Below the pieces are notes generated by a model. The model searched no databases. It saw nothing but the letters and a program-made list of their open reading frames with translations, and was not told where the DNA came from. From positions 168,902 to 232,901 of the forward strand of contig JBQCHL010000014.1 of NCBI GenBank assembly GCA_051954695.1: a DNA stretch of 64,000 nucleotides, in the 5' to 3' direction. The translations under genes were made by a program, and so were the position numbers. The stretch's first letter is position 1. Each line of letters begins with the position of its first letter. The stretch is from Terrimonas_A sp051954695 (lineage in GTDB: Bacteria; Bacteroidota; Bacteroidia; Chitinophagales; Chitinophagaceae). Below, piece by piece: positions 36,228 to 45,553 of the stretch.

Positions 36228-36665
36228 ATGAAAAATTTTACCCAGGAAGTGCAAGTCCGTTGGTCCGATCTCGACCCTAATTTCCATCTCCGTCATTCCG
36301 TTTATTACGATTGGGGCGCATTTTGCCGGATCAGTTCACTGGAGCAACATAATCTTACAGCAGCCGTGATGCAGCGCCTGCAGATCGGACCTATCCTGTT
36401 TCGTGAAGAATGTGTTTTCAAAAAAGAGATCCGCCTTGGCGACAAAGTCACCATTAACCTCGAACTGATCAGGGCCAAACGTGATTTTTCCCGCTGGTCT
36501 ATCCGTCACACTGTTGTGAAAAATGATGATGCTGTTTCTGCTCTTATTACAGTAGATGGGGCCTGGCTTGATCTTGCCCGGCGTAAGCTGGCCACACCTC
36601 CGCAGGAAGTGCACGCTGTGTTTTCTCAAATGCCAACGAGCATAGACTTTGAGTGGCTCGATTAA
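36228..36665 (+). CDS. Acyl-CoA thioesterase, hotdog fold (4HBT family)
   Basis: A 145-residue single-hotdog protein. VQVRWSDLDPNFHLRHSVYYDWG carries the Asp of the 4HBT active-site motif followed by the Asn and His positions, and the LGDKVTINLELIRAKRDFSRWSIRHTVV strands complete the fold. It should hydrolyse acyl-CoA thioesters, with substrate unknown; homologues are annotated as acyl-CoA thioesterases of the YbgC type. It converges with the exonuclease fusion gene. Confidence 0.8.
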   Translation: MKNFTQEVQVRWSDLDPNFHLRHSVYYDWGAFCRISSLEQHNLTAAVMQRLQIGPILFREECVFKKEIRLGDKVTINLELIRAKRDFSRWSIRHTVVKNDDAVSALITVDGAWLDLARRKLATPPQEVHAVFSQMPTSIDFEWLD

Positions 36666-36691
36666 ATAGAATCGAATAATTGAGGTATGCT

Positions 36692-36725
36692 TACTAAACC
36701 TGGTCCGGGGTGACAAAGGGAAAGG
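36692..36725. repeat. Element A copy 5: solitary arm
   Basis: ACTAAACCTGGTCCGGGGTG followed by ACAAAGGGAAAGG matches the right arm of element A copy 3 (59844-59876) with a few substitutions. No inner hairpin is present. It lies between convergent genes. Confidence 0.65.
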
Positions 36726-36727
36726 TA

Positions 36728-38116
36728 TTATTGGATTGAAGGAGGCCCTTCCAGTAAAAATTTCACTTTTTCAGGAAACCTTTCCGCATAAGAAGACACA
36801 AGGTTCCGTATAAACAAATTCTCTTTATACGGCGTGATCCTCTCTTTCAGTTCTTCTGCCTGGGTAAAAGGCGTATCTGTTGGTAAATACCCCATACCAT
36901 AGAACTTCCCATTCCATACCAGCACACATGATTTTTCAGCAGGCCCAAGCCCATTATCAATGATCATATAAGAAGCCTGGGTTTCGGTAAGCGACCGAAT
37001 GGCAGCCAGCACTCTTTCATTATAAGCAGCGGGTGCTTCTTCCTGCTCGCAGGCGCCATGGCAATAATGTTCACGTTTTCCTTCACATTCTCCCAAAGTT
37101 TGCAGAAAGCATAGCTTGGGGCAAAGATTATATTCTTTGATCAGTTTGCGGAGAATAGCATGCCCGTCTGTGAGATAATGAAAGGTATGCACGGGCCTCA
37201 ATTGCTTTTTATTTCTTTCAATGGCCAGCCTGTGATACCCATTCTGATCTTCATACAAGAAAATGCCATACACATTCTCTGCATTCTTCTGGGAGTAATT
37301 AAAAACAGGCCATAGCTTTTTGATCTCGGTCGATTCCAGGATCTGTGCCATTAATTCTGTTGCGCACGACTGATAACTGATAGCATATGTATGGCGCAGA
37401 AAATTCTGACGCTGGCGGGAAGCAGAGTTGTTGCTGAAATGACTGTTTACCCGGTAACGGATATTCTTTGCTTTACCTACATAAATGATCTTGCCTTTCT
37501 CATTATGGAAATAATACACACCGGGTGTATAAGGCAATTGTTCAAAATGTTCCTTAGGTACATTAGGTGGTAATACCTGTTCTTTGGAACTGCGGCCGAG
37601 GCTTTTTACAATGAACTTATCCTTATCATTTTTTAACAATAAATGGAACAATGTTACCGTGGCAGTAGCGTCTCCGCTTGCACGGTGCCGGTCATTGATC
37701 GTTATGCCTAACGAATGACAGAGATTACCGAGGCTGTAAGATGAATGCCCGGGAATGATCTTCCGGCTTAAACGGACGGTACAAAGCTTTTTTGTCTGCA
37801 ACGAATAACCGGCTGCTTCAAGATGGGCTTTGATAAAAGAATAGTCAAAATTTACATTATGTGCTATGAATATTTTATCCTGCAATAGCTCATGCACTTT
37901 CTGGGCAACCGTTTCAAATACCGGTGCATCTTCCACCATTTCATCCGTGATGCCGGTCATAGCCTGGATATAGCGGGGAATAGGTTGAAGGGGATTGATC
38001 AGTGAATGGAAGGTGTCCACGATCGTTTCACCATCAAAAATATGAATACATATTTCCGTGATACCGTTGGCAGAAGCGTATCCACCTGTTGTTTCTATGT
38101 CTACAATGGCGTACAT
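36728..38116 (-). CDS. DEDD exonuclease / GIY-YIG nuclease fusion
   Basis: A 462-residue protein that joins a DnaQ-type 3'-5' exonuclease (about 1-165; ExoI DIETTG, ExoII HNVNFD, ExoIII HRASGDA) to a GIY-YIG endonuclease domain of UvrC type (about 195-280; GVYYFHNEKGKIIYVGKAKN) and a C-terminal UvrC-like region with a Cys-rich cluster (CPKLCFLQTLGECEGKREHYCHGACEQEE). Such fusions occur in several phyla and are thought to act in DNA repair, as alternatives to UvrC/Cho; the precise role is unknown. The frame opens at 38137, but the start MYAIVDIETTGG at 38116 fits the fold. Confidence 0.88.
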   Translation of the reverse strand: MYAIVDIETTGGYASANGITEICIHIFDGETIVDTFHSLINPLQPIPRYIQAMTGITDEMVEDAPVFETVAQKVHELLQDKIFIAHNVNFDYSFIKAHLEAAGYSLQTKKLCTVRLSRKIIPGHSSYSLGNLCHSLGITINDRHRASGDATATVTLFHLLLKNDKDKFIVKSLGRSSKEQVLPPNVPKEHFEQLPYTPGVYYFHNEKGKIIYVGKAKNIRYRVNSHFSNNSASRQRQNFLRHTYAISYQSCATELMAQILESTEIKKLWPVFNYSQKNAENVYGIFLYEDQNGYHRLAIERNKKQLRPVHTFHYLTDGHAILRKLIKEYNLCPKLCFLQTLGECEGKREHYCHGACEQEEAPAAYNERVLAAIRSLTETQASYMIIDNGLGPAEKSCVLVWNGKFYGMGYLPTDTPFTQAEELKERITPYKENLFIRNLVSSYAERFPEKVKFLLEGPPSIQ

Positions 38117-38160
38117 GGTTGTATGACTAGGGACCACTAATTTCGTAAAAAATTAGCAGG

Positions 38161-39108
38161 GTGGAAGAAGAAAAAATGATCATGTTCAGGAACAGACTGA
38201 TTAAGGTTTATCGTCATTTAAGCAAGCAGGCCAGGCGCTTGCAATTGAGCTGTTACAGGCTGTATGATCATGACCTGCCCGAATTTCCTTTTTGCATTGA
38301 GTTCTATGGTGAAAAATTATATGTAGCGGAATATAAAAGAAGGCATGGCATGTCGGAAGAAGAACATGACCACTGGATGGAAAAAAGCCTTGAAACCATA
38401 TCGGAAGTATTATCCATTAATAAAGACAATATTTTCCTGAAACTTCGTCAACGCAAGCCGGGAAGGCTCGGGCAATATCAACGTATTAATGAGGAACAAC
38501 ATGAATTTGTGGTTACAGAAAACGGTTTGCAGTTTATCGTCAACCTCAGTGACTATCTCGATACCGGTTTGTTTCTTGACCATCGCATTACAAGGCAAAT
38601 GGTAAAAGAGAAAAGCGCTGGCAAAAAGGTATTGAACCTATTTGCTTACACAGGCTCTTTTTCTGTGTATGCTGCCGCAGGAAATGCTGATGAAGTGGTG
38701 ACAGCCGATCTTTCTAAAACCTATTTGCAATGGGCAGAGAAGAATATACGATTGAATGGGTTTAATGATCCGGCAAAATATTCGTTCGTTCAAACGGATG
38801 TGATGCAATATCTCAAGCAAATACCTGCTAACTATTACGATATTATCGTGATGGATCCGCCTACTTTCAGCAACAGTAAGCGGATGGATGATTTCCTGGA
38901 TATACAGAGAGACCATGTAAGCATGATCAATGATTGCATGAGATCGCTTAAGCCGGGAGGGATGCTTTACTTCAGCACCAATTCCAGGAAATTCATGCTG
39001 GATGAGAGATCAATCCAGGCTTCCTCGATAAAAGATATTACCAAAGCCACTACACCTTTTGACTTTGAAGGAAGGCTTTTCCGGTGGTGTTACTATTTGG
39101 TCAAATAG
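38161..39108 (+). CDS. RlmK-like 23S rRNA methyltransferase
   Basis: A 315-residue SAM methyltransferase corresponding to the C-terminal half (RlmK) of RlmL. RLIKVYRHLSKQARRLQLSCYRLYD, YLDTGLFLDHRITR, the SAM motif LNLFAYTGSFSVYAAAGNADEVVTADLS and the catalytic-like IVMDPPTFSNSKR are characteristic. In E. coli this half makes m7G2069 in 23S rRNA; here it is a free-standing protein without the N-terminal THUMP/RlmL half. It starts with GTG at 38161 and its stop overlaps the end of the convergent lipase gene by 16 bases. Confidence 0.88.
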   Translation: MEEEKMIMFRNRLIKVYRHLSKQARRLQLSCYRLYDHDLPEFPFCIEFYGEKLYVAEYKRRHGMSEEEHDHWMEKSLETISEVLSINKDNIFLKLRQRKPGRLGQYQRINEEQHEFVVTENGLQFIVNLSDYLDTGLFLDHRITRQMVKEKSAGKKVLNLFAYTGSFSVYAAAGNADEVVTADLSKTYLQWAEKNIRLNGFNDPAKYSFVQTDVMQYLKQIPANYYDIIVMDPPTFSNSKRMDDFLDIQRDHVSMINDCMRSLKPGGMLYFSTNSRKFMLDERSIQASSIKDITKATTPFDFEGRLFRWCYYLVK

Positions 39109-40190
39109 ATCTTGTTCAGCAAATAATAATAAGGCTGGAAATGGTGATGCATGAAAGTCTTTTCCTTATCGTAAGGATATAAACGGTTATACTCCTCATC
39201 GGGCATCAGCACAATGGGAACACCCGCTCGCATATAATTGCTGTTGTGCACGTATTTAGGTTCTTTCAATTGCGGCAACACTTTTCTTACAGCAAGCCTG
39301 TACATTTTGCAGCCTAGATATTTTTCAAGCTTCCGCTGTGCTTTGCGGGGTTTCCTTTCCAGTTTGTTATACACCATATTGCCTGCCAGCCGGATAAAGA
39401 ATTTCTGTTTTTTCAGGTAATCTTTGGCATTGACTAATGGGTTGGGCAAATGGAGGTCTGCCAGGGTTTGAATAGAGAAAGGCGTTTCCGGCACCCAGTC
39501 GGCCGCATTTACTACAGTAAAAGCCCAACCATTGCGGGTAATATAATCAAAATCATAAGCATAGCGCATATCACCTACTTTGGGTGCAGCGCTGCAATAG
39601 GTTTTCAGGACGATATCTTTTGGAATATGCCCTTTTTTCTTTTCATATTCCAGGTATGAGCGAAGGAGGGTGGCCAGTGCACCTCCCTGGCTATGCCCGA
39701 AAATGAGAAACTCTTTTATTTTCTTATCGCTGTAAACTGTATTGATATTTTTTACGATCTCCGGCGCAAGAAAACCCAGTGCAATAGTCCAGCCCACATG
39801 CACAGCGGCTTGAGGGTCTTCGGCGAGTTGATAGTCGAACACAGTGCTGTCGTTAAGTTGCAGGCTGCCAGTGGCCGGGATCATGGCTGCATAAAAATTA
39901 GCAAGCCAGCTTGCAGTTTGATTCACTGTTCCCCGCATATCGATAACAGCCACATTGTCTTTCCGCAGGTAAAGGGTCCATCGGTTAAGGAGACCTACTT
40001 CGGCCGACTGGAAATCCATTTTGTAAGGGTCTTCTTTTGTCAGTCGCTCCACAGAATCGGCAATGCTGCTGCGGTAAAAGGCAATGGATAGTAATTCTCC
40101 GTATTCTTTCGGGTCAAATCCGGGTTTTAATTTCTGGGCTCCGGCTTGGATCAACAGGCCTGCCAGGAGCAGGCTCAGGAAATATTTCAT
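39093..40190 (-). CDS. Exported class 3-type lipase
   Basis: A 365-residue alpha/beta hydrolase with signal peptide (about 1-18). The nucleophile elbow LIFGHSQGGALATLLRSYLEYE and the N-terminal AVIDMRGTVNQTASW (oxyanion segment RGT) follow the lipase_3 pattern, and the Asp in NAADWVPETPF and His in MHHHFQPYYYL are candidate triad members. It should hydrolyse lipids or other esters in the periplasm or outside. Its 3' end overlaps the rRNA methyltransferase gene by 16 bases. Confidence 0.85.
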   Translation of the reverse strand: MKYFLSLLLAGLLIQAGAQKLKPGFDPKEYGELLSIAFYRSSIADSVERLTKEDPYKMDFQSAEVGLLNRWTLYLRKDNVAVIDMRGTVNQTASWLANFYAAMIPATGSLQLNDSTVFDYQLAEDPQAAVHVGWTIALGFLAPEIVKNINTVYSDKKIKEFLIFGHSQGGALATLLRSYLEYEKKKGHIPKDIVLKTYCSAAPKVGDMRYAYDFDYITRNGWAFTVVNAADWVPETPFSIQTLADLHLPNPLVNAKDYLKKQKFFIRLAGNMVYNKLERKPRKAQRKLEKYLGCKMYRLAVRKVLPQLKEPKYVHNSNYMRAGVPIVLMPDEEYNRLYPYDKEKTFMHHHFQPYYYLLNKIYLTK

Positions 40191-40280
40191 AAGCAGGTAA
40201 AATTATGCGTTACAATTTAAGCCATGCCGCCATATTCTTCAAAATGTATCGTATCGACGATAAAAAAAATGGAAAAAATT

Positions 40281-40308
40281 CCAACCTTTTCCCATCTTCA
40301 TTCTCCTA
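40281..40308 (+). promoter_or_regulatory. ECF-type promoter motif in front of the second sigma gene
   Basis: CCAACCTTTT (40281-40290) and CTCCTA (40303-40308) resemble the motifs at 5451 and 5520, with 21 bp between CAACC and the -10-like block. It points into the sigma gene starting 15 bp downstream, as expected for autoregulation. Confidence 0.45.
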
Positions 40309-40323
40309 AGTAAGAATACCGTT

Positions 40324-40872
40324 TTGGAGCCTGTAACCAACATACTAATTGCAGTGGTAAAACAAGCTGGTGAGGGCGACGAAAAGGCCCAAAACCTGCT
40401 TTACCGGCAATATGCCAAAGCGATGTTCAATATCTGCATGCGGATGGCAGCCAACCGGCAGGATGCAGAAGATCTTTTACAGGAGTCATTTGTGCTGGCT
40501 TTCAGAAACCTGAAGCAATTAAGACAGGAAGTCAATTTCGGCGGCTGGCTAAAGCGGATCGTAATAAATGAATGTGTCCGCTATAGCAAGAAGAAAGTGC
40601 ACTGGAAGGAACTGGAAGAGCATCATTATGAATTGCCGGAAACTGACCAGGCAGAATGGATCATGGAAATATCCTTTGAACGGATAAATGAGGAAATAAA
40701 GAAACTGCCCCAGGCCTGCCGCACTGTATTTAACCTGTACGCTCTGGAAAATTATTCACATAAAGAAATAGCCGTGGTATTGGGCATTTCTGAATCAACA
40801 TCAAAAAGCCAGTATCACCGTGCCAGGCAATTATTAAAAGAACGTATTCTGAAACCTGAGATCAATGGATGA
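40324..40872 (+). CDS. RNA polymerase ECF-type sigma factor
   Basis: A 182-residue ECF sigma factor. Region 2 (about 25-90, MRMAANRQDAEDLLQESFVLAFRNLKQL) and region 4 (about 115-175, YSHKEIAVVLGISESTSKSQYHRARQLLKE) are complete. The start is TTG at 40324; the next ATG lies inside region 2. The anti-sigma candidate gene overlaps the last eight bases. A putative ECF-type promoter lies directly upstream, suggesting positive autoregulation. Confidence 0.92.
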   Translation: MEPVTNILIAVVKQAGEGDEKAQNLLYRQYAKAMFNICMRMAANRQDAEDLLQESFVLAFRNLKQLRQEVNFGGWLKRIVINECVRYSKKKVHWKELEEHHYELPETDQAEWIMEISFERINEEIKKLPQACRTVFNLYALENYSHKEIAVVLGISESTSKSQYHRARQLLKERILKPEING

Positions 40873-41608
40873 ACTGAAAAAATATTTACAGAATAACCGC
40901 AGCCATATTGATACCGATATGCCTGATGATGAGCTTTGGAAAGGAGTGAAAAACACCCTTCATCCTCCTGCCACCATTCCCCTGTTCGTGAAATGGATGG
41001 CTGCCGCCTGCCTGGTGCTTGCTGTGGGGACAGGCGTTTATTTCTTTACCCATCCCGCGGAGAAAACATTGGTGATAGAAACATTTCCCAAGGATACATC
41101 ATCTGCAATTGCTCCTTCAGATACAATTGCAGATGAAAAGAAGAAGGTAGAAAAACAATCGCTACTACAGGTTGCTCAAGAAAAAGAGCCTGTGATAGTT
41201 CATAAGAAAAAAGCAACTCTGAAGAATACTGTTATGGCTTCCAGGCAGGAGAAACAAACCAAACCAGCCCCTCTGTATGGATTTGAAGGAATTGAAGCAA
41301 GCTATGCTACCATGCTTGATATTCAACTGGAGCGCGTTCGAACCCAGCCTATCTATGCAGAAGATCCGGGATATTTTCATCTGTTTAAAAAACAGTTTGC
41401 TGATCTGGCCAAGGACGAAGAGCAGGTGAAACAGCAACTTAAACTGAGTCCGTATGATGAGACACTACTGGATGAACTGATCACTATTTACCAGCGTAAA
41501 ATATCAGTGTTAAAGCAATTGCAATTTGAAATAAATAAAATGAATAACAAGGTGAAGCAAAGCAATGCCGGCTTGCTGCAGCAGAAGCCTTCTTATATTA
41601 TCCTTTAA
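40865..41608 (+). CDS. Putative membrane anti-sigma factor, partner of the ECF sigma at 40324-40872
   Basis: A 247-residue protein with a short cytosolic N-terminus (about 1-40, MDELKKYLQNNRSHIDTD), one membrane segment (about 41-60, WMAAACLVLAVGTGVYFF) and an extracytoplasmic Lys-rich region that ends in a predicted coiled coil (KQFADLAKDEEQVKQQLKLSPYDETLLDELITIYQRKISVLKQLQFEINKMNNK). It has no ZAS or FecR motif. Topology and overlap with the sigma gene are as in the module at 4001-5378, although the two proteins share little sequence. Confidence 0.6.
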   Translation: MDELKKYLQNNRSHIDTDMPDDELWKGVKNTLHPPATIPLFVKWMAAACLVLAVGTGVYFFTHPAEKTLVIETFPKDTSSAIAPSDTIADEKKKVEKQSLLQVAQEKEPVIVHKKKATLKNTVMASRQEKQTKPAPLYGFEGIEASYATMLDIQLERVRTQPIYAEDPGYFHLFKKQFADLAKDEEQVKQQLKLSPYDETLLDELITIYQRKISVLKQLQFEINKMNNKVKQSNAGLLQQKPSYIIL

Positions 41609-41617
41609 AGTATAGCC

Positions 41618-43021
41618 ATGAACAAAAAAATCGCATCACTCCTGATAATAGCAATAACCATGATACTGTCTCAGCCAGTACTGGCGCAGGAACAGAGAGG
41701 CCGGAGTAATAAAAATACGGTCGTTGCAAAGCCGTCGGCAGACACTGTCATGATTGCTAAGACTGTGTTGAAGGAACTGGCGCAGGAATTACCTGCCGAT
41801 AAAAACGCGGTCATAAAGATCGTAAACACTACCTGCAACCTGGATATCCGCCCCTGGGCTGAAGCTAAAGTGAGAATGGTGACAACGGTTTATGTGGCAG
41901 AAGAAAAAGCCGAAAAGATCACTCCGGAAGAAATAATGAAAAATACAGGTATTATCTTTAAATCTTTTGGCAACCGTGTCGACATTCAAACACGTGCATC
42001 CTTTGCAAACGAACGCCCCAGCCTGTACCAGAAGATAAGCAGGGCAAATGATACTGTACAGCAGGTTATAGTTGATAATTATGCTGTAACATCATCCCTT
42101 TTTGATAATATTCAATCAGTGAGGTGGAACATAACAGGCCCTGATACCCGCCAGAAAATGACGTTGTACATCCCTAAAGGAAGCAAGCTGGATATAGACA
42201 ACAAGAATACCAGTGTTATTATCAATGATGATATCAGTGATGCAAGGCTCAAACTCAATCATTCCAACCTTGATGCAAGGAACTTTGGAAAAGTGTATAT
42301 CACGGCAGAATATTCCATGATCAATATTTCTGATGTACAGGAAGCAGAACTTGAACTGGAGAATGGCAATTTTACCGGTGGGATCCTTCAAGCGCTCGAT
42401 CTTGATTCAAAGGCTTCCGAAATAGATTATGAAAGCGGTATGACGTTATACCTACGCAGCCAGAACGATCGTATTACTGTAGATCAGATCACAAAAGTGG
42501 CCGGCCGGAAACTGTATGGAGACCTCCGTATTGGGAAACTTATCACTGAACTTGATATTGAAGGGCTGAATGCTGATGTCAGGATCCGGAATATTTCACC
42601 ATTGGCTGAAAAAGTAAAGATCATCGACCAGTATGCCGATCTGCGGTTGCCTGTAAAAAATATTACCAATTATGCTGTTCTTTTCAAAGGCGATAAATCG
42701 ACTGTTTTCACTCCTTTTGAAAAGGTGGCAGTACTTGATCCTATTGTAACAAAAGGAGAACAGAAAACTACAGGGAAACCAATAACTACTCACAAATCGC
42801 AAATGGAAATCCATCCACTGCCAAAGGAGGTTGAAGGCATGACCTCGGCCGAAAGGCAACGATACCTGTTTGAACTGCTAAAAAAAGATGCTCCGAATTC
42901 TACTGCTTCTTTTTTGGGGGAAAGAGCTCCGTCTCAGTTCAAAGCATCTAATGGCGATACCACCGGTAAACATACCAGGTTTGAGATCACCTGCAATCAA
43001 TGCTCTGTTGATTTCAAATAA
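41618..43021 (+). CDS. Secreted beta-solenoid protein (DUF4097-like)
   Basis: A 467-residue exported protein with a signal peptide (about 1-23). The middle (about 130-370) is made of short beta strands in stacked turns (KLDIDNKNTSVIINDDISDARLKLNHSNLDARNFGKVYITAEYSMINISDV), like the adhesin-type DUF4097 solenoids. It lies 9 bp behind the anti-sigma gene, so it is co-expressed with the module. It could be an envelope component that senses stress or a regulon effector; both are inference. Confidence 0.65.
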   Translation: MNKKIASLLIIAITMILSQPVLAQEQRGRSNKNTVVAKPSADTVMIAKTVLKELAQELPADKNAVIKIVNTTCNLDIRPWAEAKVRMVTTVYVAEEKAEKITPEEIMKNTGIIFKSFGNRVDIQTRASFANERPSLYQKISRANDTVQQVIVDNYAVTSSLFDNIQSVRWNITGPDTRQKMTLYIPKGSKLDIDNKNTSVIINDDISDARLKLNHSNLDARNFGKVYITAEYSMINISDVQEAELELENGNFTGGILQALDLDSKASEIDYESGMTLYLRSQNDRITVDQITKVAGRKLYGDLRIGKLITELDIEGLNADVRIRNISPLAEKVKIIDQYADLRLPVKNITNYAVLFKGDKSTVFTPFEKVAVLDPIVTKGEQKTTGKPITTHKSQMEIHPLPKEVEGMTSAERQRYLFELLKKDAPNSTASFLGERAPSQFKASNGDTTGKHTRFEITCNQCSVDFK

Positions 43022-43111
43022 AGCGTAATCCTTTTTTTAAGGCTGCAGTAACAGCCCCTTTCAGGGAAGGGGTTCTTATTGCCCAGCCTGATCACACCTC
43101 AACCAGACAGC

Positions 43112-45547
43112 ATGGGAAACTTTTATCAATATATACTGAAGCTGGTAACTGTTATCGGGTTACTGGCAGGTGCTTACGATGTTAAAGCACAACAAAAAAC
43201 AAAGATCACAGGATTGCTGGAGGATAGTACCAATAGCAAGCCTGTAGCTTGGGCTACAGTCGGCTTATATAAAGTCATCAATACGCAAAAGCCTTTGCAG
43301 AATATTTTTTCCAATGGCAAAGGGAAATTTGAGTTTACAGAAGTTGATACCGGGCACTATGTTGTGATCGTTACTTACACTGGCTTCCGTGAAAAGGAGT
43401 GTCCGGTAAAGGTCGATACCGGAAAGTTGTTGATTGAACTTGAACCGATCATTCTTTCTCCTGATGCCCGTCAACTGGGCGCTGTGTTGGTAACGGCTGC
43501 TGTGCGTAAGCCATTACTGGAGCAGGAAGATGAGAAGATGATCTTTAATGCAGAAGCAGACCCTTCTGTGGAAGGATTGACGGCTGCCGATGTATTAAGA
43601 AAAGCGCCTTTTGTTTCAGTGGATGGAGAGGGTAATGTTCAACTGAATGGCCAAACAAATTTTAAAGTATTGTTGAATGGGAAAGAAACAGCCATGTTTA
43701 CGAAGAACCTGAAAGATGCCATTCGTTCTTTTCCTGCGAACCTGATCAAAAAAATAGAAGTGAGCACTACTCCTTCTTCCAAGTATGATGGTGAAGGAGT
43801 AGGGGGGATCATCAATATCATTACTCAGAAAAAAGTAATGGGTTATAATGGTAATGCTGGTATTAGTTACAACACTCTTCGTTCCTACAGCGGAAGCGCC
43901 AGCCTGAACTTCAAATATGGAAAACTTGGTTTGTCTGCTTATTATGGGACCTACAGCGGGCGGCCTCCGACCAGTAATCTGTTCAGCGAAATAGAATCAT
44001 TAAAACCTGTTGCTTTCTATAAGCGTATTTCCAATGGCGTCAATAAGGGAAAATATTTTTATAATTATGGCAGCATGGAACTTGCCTGGGATATAGATAG
44101 TCTTAATGTATTAAGCCTGTATGCAGGACTAAGTGGCGGTAATGGAAATTCCAATACAGATACGCGGTATGATATGGTCCTTCCCGGCAATGGAGGTACG
44201 GAAACCAGTTTCCTGTCAAACAGTACCCGGTACAATTACCCCTCTTATTATCTTGGCCTGGATTATGTCAGAAAATTTAAAGGACGGGAAGGAAAGGAAC
44301 TTTCTTTGAAAGCTTATTATGACGATTCGAGAGACGATAACTATTTCTCTAGTGAGCAGAACACGAGTAGCGGTGACCGCTTTACGGTTAATAATAACCA
44401 AGCGCCCAATAAACAACTCACATTGAATGCAGACTTCACACAACCGTTCAAAAAAGGCAGTAAAATAGATGCAGGACTTAAATCGATCATCCGCCAGGCT
44501 TCTTCAGATTATCTCAGCCTGATCAAGTATGATAAAGACCAGGAGTATGTAGAAGACATTGGCAATACCAACAACTTTGATTATCGCCAAAACGTATACA
44601 GTGCTTTTGCTACCTATTCCTTCAAATGGGAAAAAATCAGTTTTAAACTTGGCAGCCGTTTTGAGCAAACACATATTGATGGGAATTTTAGCAAAACAAC
44701 TACAAGGGTATTGCAGGATTATGGCACATTCATGCCTAGTATCTATCTCTCACGCAAGTTCAATAAAATACATACTGTATCGCTTTCCTATACTAAACGC
44801 CTGCGGCGTCCGTATATCTGGGACCTGAACCCCTTTGTATCTAATACAGATTCATTCAATATCAGTTATGGCAACCCCCAACTCGGTCCTGATATAATCC
44901 ACATTGTTGAAACAGGATATTCAGTGTTTAAAGGCAATACAAATATCAATATCCGTTTTTCCCAGAGCTTTAGTAACCGCCAGATCGTGACCTACACTGA
45001 GTTTAATGAGGCCACAGGCGTAGCAGCATCGGTAGTCGATAATGCAGGCATTTCCCGTGTAACAGGGTTGAATCTGAATGTGTCCACCAAATTCAGTAAA
45101 AAGCTGAGTTTTAGTTTGAACTCAGGCCTGCGTTATACTTTTTTGAAAAACCGCTTCCGGCCTGATCAGCGGAATGATGGAATAGGAGGGTTTAATAATA
45201 CTAATCTTACCTATCAGGTTACAAAGAAATGGACCGGTTATGTTTCCGCTTATTATTGGATATCCGATCCTCAGCTACAGGGACAAGCTGGAAGGAATTT
45301 TACTTATAGCATTGGTACTAATTACAAGCTTTTCAAGGAAAAGGTTACAGCAGGGATCACAGCCAATAACCTGTTCAGTAAATATTATAACTGGAGGAGC
45401 AATTACCGGGACGAAAATTTTATCCGTAGTAATTTAAGATGGAATATACAAAATGCTGTTACGTTCAGCCTGCGCTGGAACTTTGGAAAACTAGCAGAGA
45501 ATGTATCGAGAAAGAGAGGCGTTTCAAATGATGATATAGCGAAATAA
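43112..45547 (+). CDS. TonB-dependent outer-membrane beta-barrel protein
   Basis: An 811-residue outer-membrane protein: signal peptide (about 1-25), carboxypeptidase-regulatory-like domain (about 28-110), plug domain (about 125-210, EGLTAADVLRKAPFVSVDGEGNVQLNGQTNFKVLLNGKE ... KYDGEGVGGIINIIT) and an OMP_b-brl_3-type barrel to the end. The frame opens at TTG 43079; the ATG at 43112 with a direct signal peptide is preferred. It ends the sigma operon, although 90 bp separate it from the solenoid gene. No signalling extension as in FecA-type receptors is visible. Confidence 0.9.
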   Translation: MGNFYQYILKLVTVIGLLAGAYDVKAQQKTKITGLLEDSTNSKPVAWATVGLYKVINTQKPLQNIFSNGKGKFEFTEVDTGHYVVIVTYTGFREKECPVKVDTGKLLIELEPIILSPDARQLGAVLVTAAVRKPLLEQEDEKMIFNAEADPSVEGLTAADVLRKAPFVSVDGEGNVQLNGQTNFKVLLNGKETAMFTKNLKDAIRSFPANLIKKIEVSTTPSSKYDGEGVGGIINIITQKKVMGYNGNAGISYNTLRSYSGSASLNFKYGKLGLSAYYGTYSGRPPTSNLFSEIESLKPVAFYKRISNGVNKGKYFYNYGSMELAWDIDSLNVLSLYAGLSGGNGNSNTDTRYDMVLPGNGGTETSFLSNSTRYNYPSYYLGLDYVRKFKGREGKELSLKAYYDDSRDDNYFSSEQNTSSGDRFTVNNNQAPNKQLTLNADFTQPFKKGSKIDAGLKSIIRQASSDYLSLIKYDKDQEYVEDIGNTNNFDYRQNVYSAFATYSFKWEKISFKLGSRFEQTHIDGNFSKTTTRVLQDYGTFMPSIYLSRKFNKIHTVSLSYTKRLRRPYIWDLNPFVSNTDSFNISYGNPQLGPDIIHIVETGYSVFKGNTNINIRFSQSFSNRQIVTYTEFNEATGVAASVVDNAGISRVTGLNLNVSTKFSKKLSFSLNSGLRYTFLKNRFRPDQRNDGIGGFNNTNLTYQVTKKWTGYVSAYYWISDPQLQGQAGRNFTYSIGTNYKLFKEKVTAGITANNLFSKYYNWRSNYRDENFIRSNLRWNIQNAVTFSLRWNFGKLAENVSRKRGVSNDDIAK

Positions 45548-45553
45548 GATTAT

